Positions 9,701 through 17,952 of a stretch of DNA of 64,000 nucleotides are shown here, piece by piece. The notes beneath the pieces were generated by a model. It had not been told where the DNA came from and did no database searches. It saw only the letters and a program-made list of their open reading frames with translations. This DNA is from Gammaproteobacteria bacterium 53_120_T64 (lineage in GTDB: Bacteria > Pseudomonadota > Gammaproteobacteria > Pseudomonadales > Porticoccaceae), in contig MAAT01000028.1 of NCBI GenBank assembly GCA_002162815.1, positions 124,001 through 188,000 on the forward strand. Reading direction: 5' to 3'. The position numbers were made by a program, and so were the translations under genes. Within the stretch, counting starts at the first letter, position 1; each line of letters begins with the position of its first letter.

Positions 9701-12470
9701 CCATTGAGCCCCCGCGCTGAGCGATCAAGGGTGCACGGCGTATTTCCGTGAAAATATCGCGCCCATCCCGGCAAAGCTCTTCCCGAATTCTTTTAATTTC
9801 TTCTATTACTTGTTGCTCATCAACGGGGATCGGGCTATCAATCAACTTTAGCGCTTTATTAGAATAATCAATCGCCAGTAGCATTTGTCCCTGGGTACCC
9901 GCATTTACAGCGCGAGCCACCAGGCATTCGGCGTGGTCCATACTGCTTTGAGTATGCTCAATGGTGGTATCGATAATGCTGTCGACCTGCTCCACCTCAC
10001 CCAGCATCAACGCCGCCCGTGCATAGGCCTTATACAGTGAGTACATAAAGTCATAGTCAGACTGCCATAGCACCTCGAAGCCGAGATACTTGTCACACAG
10101 CGCAGCACTCTGGGCAAAGTAGTGGTGCCCCGCCACGAGTGCCAGGGCCCCGGTGGCCTGCACACCGGCGCGATAATTGAATTTTATTTCTTCTACGATT
10201 AGCTCTCGAGATGGATTCTCGGATCGCGCGGCCTCCAGATGCTCAACGATGGTATAGATCCTCTCGCTGAGCACACTGGGTTTGATCTGCAAATCTGTAT
10301 CTTCATCCACCTGTTGCTGCTCAATCAATGCCTGAGCAATATCGCTGTGACGCTGACGCCTTTCTTCGGTATTCAGAAAGCCATCAGCCGCGGCCTGCAT
10401 TTGGTCGTGAAAAAACCTTAGCTCACTCTTCTCATGAAGGAGGATTTGCTCGCTAAAAACTTTATTGAGCTGACTAAACAGCTCGCTCAACGAGAGACGA
10501 TGGATAAGCGCGAGATTTTCGGCCTGAAATTTTGCACCGAGCAGGGCGGCTGTTGCCAATAAATCGATTTGTAAGGGAGGCAGCATTTTTAACTTGTCAT
10601 AAAACAGCGCCCTGGCACTATTGGGCAGCTTAAAGTCACTCAAGGCATCGCTCTCCCAGCCCCACTGCCCCGTGTTCGAGAGCGCAATGCGCTTGTTTTG
10701 GTGTAGCCAGTGCAAGCTCTCGTTGACAAACAAAGGGTTGCCCCCGGACACCTTGTAGATCAGTTCACTGAGGTCGTGGGTGCGGGTGGCATAGGTATTG
10801 AGTATCAAGGCCACCATTTGATTGATAGAGCTCTGGCCGAGGGCCGAGAGGTGGAGTTTCAGCAGGCTCAGCTCCGAAGCCTCGATGTAATTTTCCATGG
10901 CCATTACGCCATGTTTCTCATCAACCTCATTATTGCGATAAGCGACAATCAACAATAAATAGGGGTATTTTTCGGGCTGACTATAAATAATCTTTAAGAG
11001 GTCGAAGGTGGCTTGGTCGCACCACTGTAAATCGTCAATGAAGAGTACTAAGGGATGCTCAGCGGTGGCGAAACTGGTGATGAAAGCAGTGGCAATGCCG
11101 TTAAAGCGGTTCATTTCCTCCATCGGTGACAGCGGCTGCAGGGGCTTCTGCTCACCGATAATGTATTCCAACTCCGGTATATAGTTGATAATTATTTGCC
11201 CATTGTCGCCCACTACCGCTTGAATATGCTGACGCCAGTAGTCTAGTCGTTCAACATCCTCGCTTAAGAGCTGGCGCACGAGGCGCCGAAAGGCTTCGAC
11301 CAGGCTGCTATAGGGTAGGTTTTGCGCGAACTGATTGAACTTGCCAGCGGTATAGTAGCCACGCTTGGCAACTATGGGGGCCTCCAACTCCTGTATTAGG
11401 CGCGTCTTACCGATACCCGACAAGCCAGAAATGGCAACCACACCCATAGCCCCCTTACAGACATTGGCATAGGCCTCAAGCAGTTGCTGTTGCTCGGTCT
11501 CGCGGCCAATCAGCCGCGAGGGAATATTGATGCGCTGGCTGTATTCGTGTTGGCGCAAGTCGAAGGTTGCAATACCCCGCGTCGCCCCGCTATCACTGCT
11601 TACCGCACCCTGCGACTCAGTTGTTGCGCGCAGCCCTGCCCGGCAGGTGCTCAGATCGGCACTGAGACCGGCGGCACTTTGATAGCGCTGCTCGGGCTCT
11701 TTCTTCAGCAACAGAGCAATAATATCACTGACAATTGGTGGACAGCTGGGGTTTAACTGGCTCAGCGCCTGTGGCTCTTCCGCCAGATGGGAGTGGATAA
11801 TATTCAGGGCATCATCGGCATAAAACAACGGCTGGCCGCTGAGACACTCATACAGCACTGCCCCAACGGCATACAGGTCACAGCAGTAGTTGATATCCAT
11901 GCGAATTCGCCCCGTTTGCTCGGGGGCGATATAGGGTAGGCTTTCCCGTCGGTATTGCTCATTTTGAATAAATTGGCTAATCAGCATGCCGTCGAGTACC
12001 CGCACATCATCGACGACCTCAATGCGGATGGGATTTTCCGCAATCAAGATATTATTGGGTTTAATGCCCTTGTGAATAAGACTGCGCTGATGGCGCTCGA
12101 CAAGGCAGTCGCTGAGCGCGATGGCAATATCCAGGAAAGTGGCAATATCGACCGTTTTTTGGCTTTCAAGCCAGTTACGCAGTGGTTGTGCGCGCGGGTA
12201 GGGCTGCGTCAAACAGATCTCCTTGCCGCCATTACTGTGTAACTCGGGAATGGTCAGGTCGGGGATCTGTTGCTCGCGCAAGTAAACCAACTGTTGTTCG
12301 ATGTGTTCTTGAATGCCATCAAGTGCGAGGTTGGCGCGAATTTTTTTGACGAGATAGCTACGCCCATTACTTTTATCTTCCGCCAAAAACACCTCTGCCG
12401 CGAGGCTGTCACCCAACTTATTGACGATACTCAACTCACTGGAATTGCCCCAGCCGCAAACTGTACTCAT
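6783..12470 (-). CDS. Giant multi-domain sensor kinase: STK-like, AAA ATPase, GAF, PAS, histidine kinase
   Basis: 1895 aa. Residues about 10-280 have a Ser/Thr-kinase fold, recognisable from YIAPEQTGRIRMD and DLYAVGAVLYECLSGQPLF. An AAA/NTPase domain starts with IGRETE, with Walker A GLSGIGKT (K355) and Walker B LVLFIDDLQWCD. A long helical, TPR-like region (about 650-1300) leads to GAF (about 1340-1500) and PAS (about 1515-1635). A histidine kinase core ends the protein (H1676 in AHELGQPL; ATPase boxes NLLSNARHSV and GTGLGLSII). No membrane segment is visible. The family is known from cyanobacteria and proteobacteria as multi-sensor multi-kinases. Oddly, the Ser/Thr-kinase loop reads HKGIKPNN (133-140), without the catalytic Asp, and DFG is replaced by DDV near 154, so this part is probably a pseudokinase. 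Confidence 0.88.
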   Translation of the reverse strand: MSTVCGWGNSSELSIVNKLGDSLAAEVFLAEDKSNGRSYLVKKIRANLALDGIQEHIEQQLVYLREQQIPDLTIPELHSNGGKEICLTQPYPRAQPLRNWLESQKTVDIATFLDIAIALSDCLVERHQRSLIHKGIKPNNILIAENPIRIEVVDDVRVLDGMLISQFIQNEQYRRESLPYIAPEQTGRIRMDINYCCDLYAVGAVLYECLSGQPLFYADDALNIIHSHLAEEPQALSQLNPSCPPIVSDIIALLLKKEPEQRYQSAAGLSADLSTCRAGLRATTESQGAVSSDSGATRGIATFDLRQHEYSQRINIPSRLIGRETEQQQLLEAYANVCKGAMGVVAISGLSGIGKTRLIQELEAPIVAKRGYYTAGKFNQFAQNLPYSSLVEAFRRLVRQLLSEDVERLDYWRQHIQAVVGDNGQIIINYIPELEYIIGEQKPLQPLSPMEEMNRFNGIATAFITSFATAEHPLVLFIDDLQWCDQATFDLLKIIYSQPEKYPYLLLIVAYRNNEVDEKHGVMAMENYIEASELSLLKLHLSALGQSSINQMVALILNTYATRTHDLSELIYKVSGGNPLFVNESLHWLHQNKRIALSNTGQWGWESDALSDFKLPNSARALFYDKLKMLPPLQIDLLATAALLGAKFQAENLALIHRLSLSELFSQLNKVFSEQILLHEKSELRFFHDQMQAAADGFLNTEERRQRHSDIAQALIEQQQVDEDTDLQIKPSVLSERIYTIVEHLEAARSENPSRELIVEEIKFNYRAGVQATGALALVAGHHYFAQSAALCDKYLGFEVLWQSDYDFMYSLYKAYARAALMLGEVEQVDSIIDTTIEHTQSSMDHAECLVARAVNAGTQGQMLLAIDYSNKALKLIDSPIPVDEQQVIEEIKRIREELCRDGRDIFTEIRRAPLIAQRGGSMELDVYGELTPAYYVTGQNQHGRLVGHRAVALAAELGVCNSLCFTVGIAAFYYQLDGEYRLSSRYEELMEQLNERFPNSFGRARATATSLWLLSHNTRAIEEMIERCRQATESCKKSGDIGYAGYTNCGTLYYLFMQGRDLNQFEEELKNIISFARQYKLQLTEHIGGVIYAALQPLLHTTVDALTQQSQQRLLAELEPGRDSMPLAFYHVFSSLSAYFLGQQQRAQQQVESAKQHLSSILNTVAYRLWHVAQYLVNIEHWQSESQAVLLKQVREWAVHGPILRPYLALMEAETTVQQGDFKAIRIAYQDVIDASHQQGYVLLEAVANERLASQLKARQHYAWQSYIDSARALYLSCGAAAKVEQLQEPIAGINDSPESPQSLAPALVNTVPEKTVEPTVQQGLEGYDLENELTYNYLFKVVSAITGELNFNHLLKLIINSVMSRLGVQTGYLLIHKNHELLPAVSGVKQNEISLAFSNENHFSTENLSMGIAHYCLHSKETIILNNAFEEGEFVSDATVSKNKLRSILCIPIIIQQQVLGVIYLENKLIKSAFSDRQIEMTGLLIAQAAIALKNASLILETHIAADEIKSREHQLRSVLDGIDSFAGLLSPAGDVLFLNKKSMSMGSYSSSDIVGKTFFDFPWWSYSASVTAQMRSDLKTAAEGAAVTRDYRLCLGEDRFIEVEFTLTPIFDSAGEVIFIVPSGRDITAQKRNEEELEKLVAERTAELKDKQAQLAHAGRLASLGEMATGIAHELGQPLQIIKIASSIIRDELESGDFEQEQILSVSKDISEEVDKASDIIHNMRVYAHFDDSPEARAIDVSVPLRQCLVFFQQQFHQHSIELRLEIAGDLPMVRVDAQKFQQIAVNLLSNARHSVDDKAQIEGKSISVKLYPNVPARRLILEVEDNGMGMNEKVKESCLDPFFTTKQPGQGTGLGLSIISGIMREFNFEMEIVSAEGRGAMFKVSMPVEAG

Positions 12471-12983
12471 GCTATAAACCCTTGAGGTTTACCGCTGTCA
12501 TGGCGGTAGACAACACCAGCACTCAACGGATGGGCGCTCTGGTCGCCCGACTTACCTATTTGCATCTAAAAAGTATAGGTAAGGCGGGGTGAAATTACCA
12601 AAAGACCAACCCAGGGAGAGTCCGTTCCGCCTCGGTAAAATAGCGCCGACGAATGCACCCACCGCAAGGGTGGGTAGAGTAGTGGGGTTTACAGAGATGC
12701 GGCGCTAGGTTGAGTGCCGGCTAGCGCTGGTCGAGTGCTCGGAGAACCCAGAACAATCGACCTCATACCAGCATTGAGCAAGGCACAAGCGCTAGAGCCC
12801 CTATCGCGGTTTTCAATCAACTCAATACGCAGCTATTACAAATTTGATTATCCGCTGCCCAAGAAACGCGAAAATCACGCCCGTCCATGGTGATGATAGG
12901 TCGCCAAGCCATCAATGCCTTCGAGGGGAAAAGGCGTACACCTCCCCCTTTCTGTGATACTGGCGCGTTAACGAAGAGGCCCC
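12471..12983. other. Intergenic region upstream of giant kinase gene
   Basis: 513 bp without a convincing gene. It holds a 9-bp inverted repeat at 12551-12583 and a perfect 7-bp hairpin (arms 12657-12663 and 12669-12675, loop GCAAG). The hairpin has no T tract on either strand, so it is not a standard terminator. A 20-codon frame at 12530-12592 on the plus strand has no ribosome binding site. The promoter of the kinase operon should be near 12480-12600, but I cannot place it with confidence. Confidence 0.5.
12551..12583. repeat. Inverted repeat, possible operator of kinase operon
   Basis: CTTACCTAT (12551-12559) is the exact reverse complement of ATAGGTAAG (12575-12583), with a 15-nt A-rich spacer. 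It lies 81 bp upstream of the start of the 1895-aa kinase. The spacing suits a dimeric regulator or a small stem-loop. No regulator can be named. Confidence 0.35.
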
Positions 12984-14312
12984 CTACTTAGCGGCAAGGG
13001 GGCTAGCCCAGAGATCGTATTCATCGGCATGCTCTACCAACACGGTCAATTTATCACCGGGCCGCAGGTCACACTCACCGTTCAAATAGACATTGCCGTC
13101 AATGTCGGGGGCATCGGCCCAAGAACGGGCGACGGCACCTTCTTCATCCACTTCATCGACCAAGACTTCAATGGTGCGACCGACCTTGGCGGCCAATCGC
13201 GCCGTGCTAATAACCTGCTGAGTCGCCATCAAGCGCTCCCAGCGCTCCTGCTTAAGCTCTTCAGGTACCGGATTGGCCAGCTCGTTGGCTCGGGCTCCGG
13301 CCACGGCTTCATATTTAAAGCAACCGACACGGTCGAGCTGGGCTTCCCCCAACCAATCGAGCAAGTGTTTAAAGTCATCCTCGGTCTCGCCGGGAAAACC
13401 GGTAATGAAGGTGCTGCGCAGGGTCAGATCGGGGCATATTTCACGCCAGCGCTGGATCCGCTCCAGGGTTTTTTCTTGATGGCCCGGGCGCTTCATCGCC
13501 TTCAGTACAGAGGGACTGGAGTGCTGAAAGGGAATATCCAGATAGGGCAGAATCTTGCCCTCGGCCATCAGTGGAATGACATTATCGACATGGGGGTAGG
13601 GGTAGACATAGTGCAGACGCACCCAGACATCCATATCGCCAAGGGCCTCGCACAATTCAAGCATCCGCGATTTCACCGGTTTGCCCTGCCAGAAGCCGGT
13701 GCGATATTTAATATCGACACCGTAGGCGCTGGTGTCCTGAGAGATCACCAGCAATTCGCGGGTGCCGGATTCCACCAAGCGCTGGGCCTCATCGAGCACT
13801 TCGCCAACGGGGCGGCTAACCAGTTTGCCGCGCAGATCGGGAATAATACAAAAGCTGCAACTGTGATTACAGCCCTCGGAGATCTTCAAATAGGAGTAGT
13901 GACGGGGCGTTAGCTTAATGCCCTGAGCAGGCACCAAGTCGGTATAGGGATCGTGCTCGACAGGCGGCGGAGCAATCGTCTCATGGACGGCGCTGACCAC
14001 CTCCTCGTATTGATGGGCTCCACTCACGGCCAGCACACCGGGGTGGGCGGCACGGATAGCCTCCTCGTCCTGGCCCATGCAGCCGGTGACAATCACCCGA
14101 CCATTTTCGGCCATTGCCTCGCCAATGGCATCGAGGGACTCCTGTTTGGCGCTGTCGAGAAAACCACAGGTATTGACCACCACCACGTCCGCGTCGGCGT
14201 AACTGGGGCTGACATCGTAGCCATCGAGCTTTAACTGCGTGAGGATACGCTCGGAGTCAACTAGGGCCTTGGGACAACCGAGGCTAATAAAACCAACTTT
14301 GGGATTTGCCAT
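12984..14312 (-). CDS. rimO: Ribosomal protein uS12 methylthiotransferase RimO
   Basis: Radical-SAM enzyme that adds a methylthio group to the conserved aspartate of ribosomal protein uS12. The N-terminal MTTase domain opens with [19 protein letters not shown] and has further cluster cysteines in VVNTCGF and VTGCMGQ. The radical-SAM cluster is CNHSCSFC near residue 150, and a C-terminal TRAM region ends the protein. The 442-aa length is normal. I start at the ATG at 14312; a GTG directly before it is possible, and TAGGT lies upstream. Single gene. Confidence 0.97.
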   Translation of the reverse strand: MANPKVGFISLGCPKALVDSERILTQLKLDGYDVSPSYADADVVVVNTCGFLDSAKQESLDAIGEAMAENGRVIVTGCMGQDEEAIRAAHPGVLAVSGAHQYEEVVSAVHETIAPPPVEHDPYTDLVPAQGIKLTPRHYSYLKISEGCNHSCSFCIIPDLRGKLVSRPVGEVLDEAQRLVESGTRELLVISQDTSAYGVDIKYRTGFWQGKPVKSRMLELCEALGDMDVWVRLHYVYPYPHVDNVIPLMAEGKILPYLDIPFQHSSPSVLKAMKRPGHQEKTLERIQRWREICPDLTLRSTFITGFPGETEDDFKHLLDWLGEAQLDRVGCFKYEAVAGARANELANPVPEELKQERWERLMATQQVISTARLAAKVGRTIEVLVDEVDEEGAVARSWADAPDIDGNVYLNGECDLRPGDKLTVLVEHADEYDLWASPLAAK

Positions 14313-14433
14313 CACTACAACCTACGCCAGAAAATACGGAAAAACACCGGGCGGCAATTCTACCAGAAGGCCCGCAACAACATACGGGCAAACAGCGATC
14401 AACTATCGGGGCTGAGGCTTGGCAGTGAAGGAC

Positions 14434-15021
14434 CTAGTCACTCTTTGCGTCACGCAAGCGCTCGGACTGTTTTTTCAGTACATGGGACATAATGTAGTCC
14501 TGATCATCGGCATCGAGAAAAATGAAGTCGACCGCTATCAGCTTGTTAAAGTCCGGTGTCGAGGGCAGGGCATCGCGGCAGCTGACCACGCGACCAAAGG
14601 CTTTAATAAAGTAATATTCGGGAAACAGGGTCAGCGACAATTCTAGGCAATCGTGCACTCTGACACTCGCCGGGGCATGGAAGGAGGCACCGCTAGCGCT
14701 AAGGCTGATCTTGTGAGTGGGCCGGGGGATGACATCCTCCTCACCACCCGACTCAGCGCTTTCGGACATTTGACCGATAATATGGATTTTGCGATTGAGC
14801 AACTTAAGCACCGTCGCCACTTCGGGTAGCTGGTCGTCGATATCGAGCACCAGCGCATTAATGCGCCCATCGAGCTCAGCCAGCGAACTCAAGAGTCGCT
14901 GCCGACGCCCCGAGTTCACCTTCGAAGACGCGATCGCATCGTCCAAGCCGGCCTCACTGATCACCTTATAGCTCAGTGAAACACTGTCATCGATTCGGTA
15001 AAACCGCCTTTTTTCGTCCAT
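14434..15021 (-). CDS. PilZ-domain c-di-GMP-binding protein of the stator operon
   Basis: 195 aa, soluble. RRFYR at 5-9 supplies an RxxxR motif. About 90 residues later the run KISLSASGASF matches the second PilZ motif, with Ser instead of Asp/Asn at its first position. The C-terminal part (about 120-175, LELSLTLFPEYYFIKAFGRVVSC) fits the PilZ barrel. The middle (about 25-100) is helical and charged and may contact a partner. The gene lies 29 bp after pomB, so it is probably made with the stator, which suggests a c-di-GMP-responsive brake or recruiter of the motor, like YcgR. The role is an inference from position; binding is predicted, with a slightly altered site. Confidence 0.8.
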   Translation of the reverse strand: MDEKRRFYRIDDSVSLSYKVISEAGLDDAIASSKVNSGRRQRLLSSLAELDGRINALVLDIDDQLPEVATVLKLLNRKIHIIGQMSESAESGGEEDVIPRPTHKISLSASGASFHAPASVRVHDCLELSLTLFPEYYFIKAFGRVVSCRDALPSTPDFNKLIAVDFIFLDADDQDYIMSHVLKKQSERLRDAKSD

Positions 15022-15050
15022 ATTCCTACCCGTAAATTTTTATTGTTTCG

Positions 15051-16256
15051 CTATTCTTCCAATAGAGGCTCTTCCGCCGCCGCATCCAGCGCGCGCAATA
15101 ACAACTCCAACTCCGCCGGGGTATCGAGCTCGCCATCGAACTCCGGCAACAAATCATCTAAACCAGGCAGCTCTGACTCCAGCCCAGCGGGCTCGGTATC
15201 CGCGCCCTCATCCCCGCTGGTGAGCGGAGCATCAGCGTCAAGTGAAAGAACCTCTAATGCGGGCCCCGGTTGCTCGCCGGCCGGTGCCGAATCTGGGCCT
15301 GTTGAATCAGGTTCCGCTGCATCGGTGTCGATGTCCGCACCCTCTGCCATTGACTCGAGGTCCGCCGCTGATTGCTCGCTATCGGCGGCCGGCACTTCGC
15401 CACCCTCCTCAACCTCAGTACCTTCTGTCTCATCACTGCTGTCAGCGCCCGTCAGGAATTCACCGTTGGCGCTGCGAAGTATCAGGGTGATTTCAACACG
15501 GCGATTACGCGCCCTGTTTTCGGGGCTGTCATTGTCGACCAGGGGCCGGGAATCGCCATACCCCTCGATCAAAAAGCGGCGTGAATCCAACAAGTTCGAG
15601 CGCAACAGTGCATGTAACACCGACACCGCTCGACCCGCCGACAGCTCCCAGTTGGAACGGAAGCGCTTAGTATGAATCGGGCGATTATCGGTATGCCCCG
15701 ACACCGTTACCGTGCCTTCAACCTCGGCCAATGCCGTGTGGATTTTATCCAGTACATCCACAAAACCGGCGCGCAATTTAGCCCGCCCGGAGGGAAAGGA
15801 AGCCTTTTCATTAATGCGAATAATAATACTGTCGCTGGTGCTTTCCAGCTCTATCGAGCCGGCGGCAATCTCTTCACTCAACAGGGCGGCAAGTTTGACA
15901 GCCTCCGCCTTCGTTTGCTCGGCCTGCATTTCTTCGAGCAGTTTCTCTACGGCCGAGGGGTCCAGTAGTTTCGGGTCGGCCGAGTCCAGCTCACCGACCT
16001 TTTCAAACAGCGGCATATCGGAAACCTGACCCTCGGTAAACTCCATCTCCGTCTCAGAGCGATCCGAGGGCACGGTGCGCTGCACGCCAAAAGCCTCCTT
16101 CATCGAGCCCGCGACCTGCTTAAACTTGAGAAGGTCCATCTCGGCAAAGCTCAAGAGCAGTACAAAGAAGCACATTAACAGGGTCATCAGGTCGGCAAAG
16201 GTCATTACCCATGCCGGAACGCCTGCTCCCTCTTTCTTTTCCGGCTCGTCACTCAT
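15051..16256 (-). CDS. pomB: Flagellar stator protein PomB/MotB with long acidic tail
   Basis: Inner-membrane stator subunit that anchors the motor to peptidoglycan. One membrane segment (about 15-36) carries the ion-binding aspartate D22 in TFADLMTLL. The OmpA/MotB peptidoglycan domain (about 145-260) has VSGHTDNRPI, NWELSAGRA and ENRARNRRVEITL. The family usually ends near residue 300. Here about 140 further residues (262-401) are rich in Asp, Glu, Ser, Pro and Gly, with no Lys and a single Arg. The gene starts 33 bp after pomA. A sodium-driven stator is suggested by the PomA-like partner. The call is firm; the function of the tail is unknown. Confidence 0.93.
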   Translation of the reverse strand: MSDEPEKKEGAGVPAWVMTFADLMTLLMCFFVLLLSFAEMDLLKFKQVAGSMKEAFGVQRTVPSDRSETEMEFTEGQVSDMPLFEKVGELDSADPKLLDPSAVEKLLEEMQAEQTKAEAVKLAALLSEEIAAGSIELESTSDSIIIRINEKASFPSGRAKLRAGFVDVLDKIHTALAEVEGTVTVSGHTDNRPIHTKRFRSNWELSAGRAVSVLHALLRSNLLDSRRFLIEGYGDSRPLVDNDSPENRARNRRVEITLILRSANGEFLTGADSSDETEGTEVEEGGEVPAADSEQSAADLESMAEGADIDTDAAEPDSTGPDSAPAGEQPGPALEVLSLDADAPLTSGDEGADTEPAGLESELPGLDDLLPEFDGELDTPAELELLLRALDAAAEEPLLEE

Positions 16257-16289
16257 TGCAGGCTCAGACTAGACATTAATCCCACAGGC

Positions 16290-17066
16290 CTACTTATCTC
16301 CTTCCGATTCTTTACCCTCGATATCGCGCTTAGAACCCGGCAGGTAGGTGCGCAGTATGTCATCGATAACACGGGGATTCTTCCCCTCTTGCATACCAGA
16401 AATACCGTCGATAATGATCGATTGCAGTAAGAACTCTTCATTGCGGCGCAAACCCAGCTTACCCGCCAGGGGCGAGGCCACAACATTGGCAATAAGTGCT
16501 CCATAGAGCGTCGTCAACAGAGCCACGGCCATAGCCGGGCCGATACTTTTCGGGTCATCCATATTACCCAGCATCAACACCAAACCCACCAGTGTGCCAA
16601 TCATGCCCATCGCCGGTGCCACTTCGGCAATTTTTTCAAATATCGCCGCGCCATCATCGTGGCGCACCGCAGCCCGATTTCTTTCGGCGGTGAGGGTTTG
16701 TGTCACCACGTCCGCCTCCATACCGTCGACCAGCATGCTCACGCCCTTCGCCAAGAACTCACTACTGGGTTCTTTTTCTTCCAGTATGAGCAGGCCGCCC
16801 GTCCGCGTTTCCTTGGCCATGTCAACGATTTCCAGAATCACCTCGCCCGGCACCTGAGCCTTGTACAGCAAGGCCTTCAAGCCCGCTTTAATGGCGTCGA
16901 CAAATTGACCAAAGTTGTACTGCATCATCACCGCGCCAAGGGTACCGCCAACAACCACTGCGATGGAGGGCATATCGACAAAGGGCATCACGCCGCCACC
17001 CATAACCATGGCGGCAATAATAATCCCGACAGCAACGATAAAACCAATGAGCGTAGCTAAATCCAA
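16290..17066 (-). CDS. pomA: Flagellar stator protein PomA/MotA
   Basis: 258 aa with four membrane segments (about 5-25, 30-50, 150-170, 180-200) and the large cytoplasmic loop between the second and third that contacts the rotor. The N-terminus MDLATLIGFIVAV matches the PomA branch, as does the length (about 255), so a sodium-driven motor is likely. The start codon is TTG, preceded by the strong ribosome binding site AAAGGGGA about 6 nt upstream; alignment with the usual PomA N-terminus supports this start. First gene of pomA-pomB-PilZ. I do not see a clear sigma-28 promoter in the 248 bp upstream. Confidence 0.93.
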   Translation of the reverse strand: MDLATLIGFIVAVGIIIAAMVMGGGVMPFVDMPSIAVVVGGTLGAVMMQYNFGQFVDAIKAGLKALLYKAQVPGEVILEIVDMAKETRTGGLLILEEKEPSSEFLAKGVSMLVDGMEADVVTQTLTAERNRAAVRHDDGAAIFEKIAEVAPAMGMIGTLVGLVLMLGNMDDPKSIGPAMAVALLTTLYGALIANVVASPLAGKLGLRRNEEFLLQSIIIDGISGMQEGKNPRVIDDILRTYLPGSKRDIEGKESEGDK

Positions 17067-17314
17067 TTGACGTCCCCTTTAAAAAAGCTAACTGCAGCCG
17101 GTCTCGCAACGAGGGTACGACCCCGTACTCCGACTACTGATCACACCACTATATATCAAACAGTAGTTATACTCTCTATCTAGGCCAGATAAGCGACTAT
17201 TAATTCACGGCACATGCACCACCACGCCAGCAGTCATCTCAAGCTGTCTCAATTCGCTACAATACAAGGCTAAATCGCTGCAACTACGCGACATAAATTG
17301 CCGAGTGTGGATAT

Positions 17315-17626
17315 TTAATCCTGTAAAATAGGCTGCACCAACACCCAGGGCCGCACCACCACCGACCACATTAGGGCGTTGGCCTCGTACCACTCCAGCG
17401 CCAGGGCGTCGCTAATTTGGCCGAGCTCGCCACTGGCCTGCCATGTCTCAATCTGAGTTTCATTATTATTCGATATCTCGGCCGCGACCTCGACCAAATC
17501 GAGAGCCGGCGCCACATAAATGGCCGTGCCACTGGCGAAAAAACGCTGTAGCTCGCGCCAAGGTGCCTTTGCCGTTTCGCCCTCTAGTTTGGCGCGTAGT
17601 AATAATTCTGGGTCGGTAGTGGTCAT
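17315..17626 (-). CDS. DUF2288 family protein
   Basis: 103 aa, acidic, no membrane segment. The run KLEGETAKAPWRELQRFF followed by a conserved DLVEVAAEIS region identifies the DUF2288 family, common in gammaproteobacteria and cyanobacteria and of unknown function. Its ATG overlaps the stop of the GIY-YIG gene by 4 bases (ATGA), so translation is probably coupled. Confidence 0.8.
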   Translation of the reverse strand: MTTTDPELLLRAKLEGETAKAPWRELQRFFASGTAIYVAPALDLVEVAAEISNNNETQIETWQASGELGQISDALALEWYEANALMWSVVVRPWVLVQPILQD

Positions 17627-17913
17627 TTTTCTCGTCTCGGATTTTCGCAGGGCGTATCGGTGAAGGTTTCAGCCATCCGTAGTTTTTCGCTACGCGGTAG
17701 TTTTTTGATCGCCGCCTCGCGTCGACTGGCGCTGGCGCGATCATGGCCTCCTTCGCGAAAGACCACCGCTTCGGGCCGACGCCCGGCATGAAAGTACTTC
17801 GCCCCCACACCGCGTTGATGCTGGTGAAAGCGCCGCTCGACATCGGTACTAATACCGGTGTAGAGAGAGCGGTCGCTGGCCCGAATCATATACACGCTCC
17901 ACTCAGGGTTCAC
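17623..17913 (-). CDS. GIY-YIG domain protein (YhbQ-like)
   Basis: 96 aa covering a single GIY-YIG nuclease-type domain. VYMIRASDRSLYTGIS supplies the (G/V)IY...YTG core. RRFHQHQRG has the conserved Arg and His, and the helix with REAAIKKL is typical of the small UPF0213/YhbQ group. These proteins are predicted nucleases with no settled role. The start is GTG at 17913. It follows the FKBP gene by 39 bp and is coupled to the DUF2288 gene. Confidence 0.9.
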   Translation of the reverse strand: MNPEWSVYMIRASDRSLYTGISTDVERRFHQHQRGVGAKYFHAGRRPEAVVFREGGHDRASASRREAAIKKLPRSEKLRMAETFTDTPCENPRREK

Positions 17914-17952
17914 TGTAGAGCTGCGCCGCGCCTTAGCTCAGGTCTTACTAAG

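Noticed and set aside
12530-12592. 20-codon plus-strand frame as a leader peptide
   Set aside because: It is on the strand opposite to the kinase gene and has no ribosome binding site; it only overlaps the inverted repeat.
12657-12675. Perfect 7-bp hairpin as a terminator or small RNA end
   Set aside because: No T tract and no gene ends nearby; possible structure only.
13029-13913. 294-codon frame on the plus strand
   Set aside because: It lies wholly antisense to rimO, which has all its family motifs.
15043-15675. 210-codon Ser-rich frame on the plus strand
   Set aside because: It is antisense to the acidic tail and OmpA domain of pomB; Asp/Glu codons read backwards give Ser-rich frames, and no ribosome binding site or family is seen.
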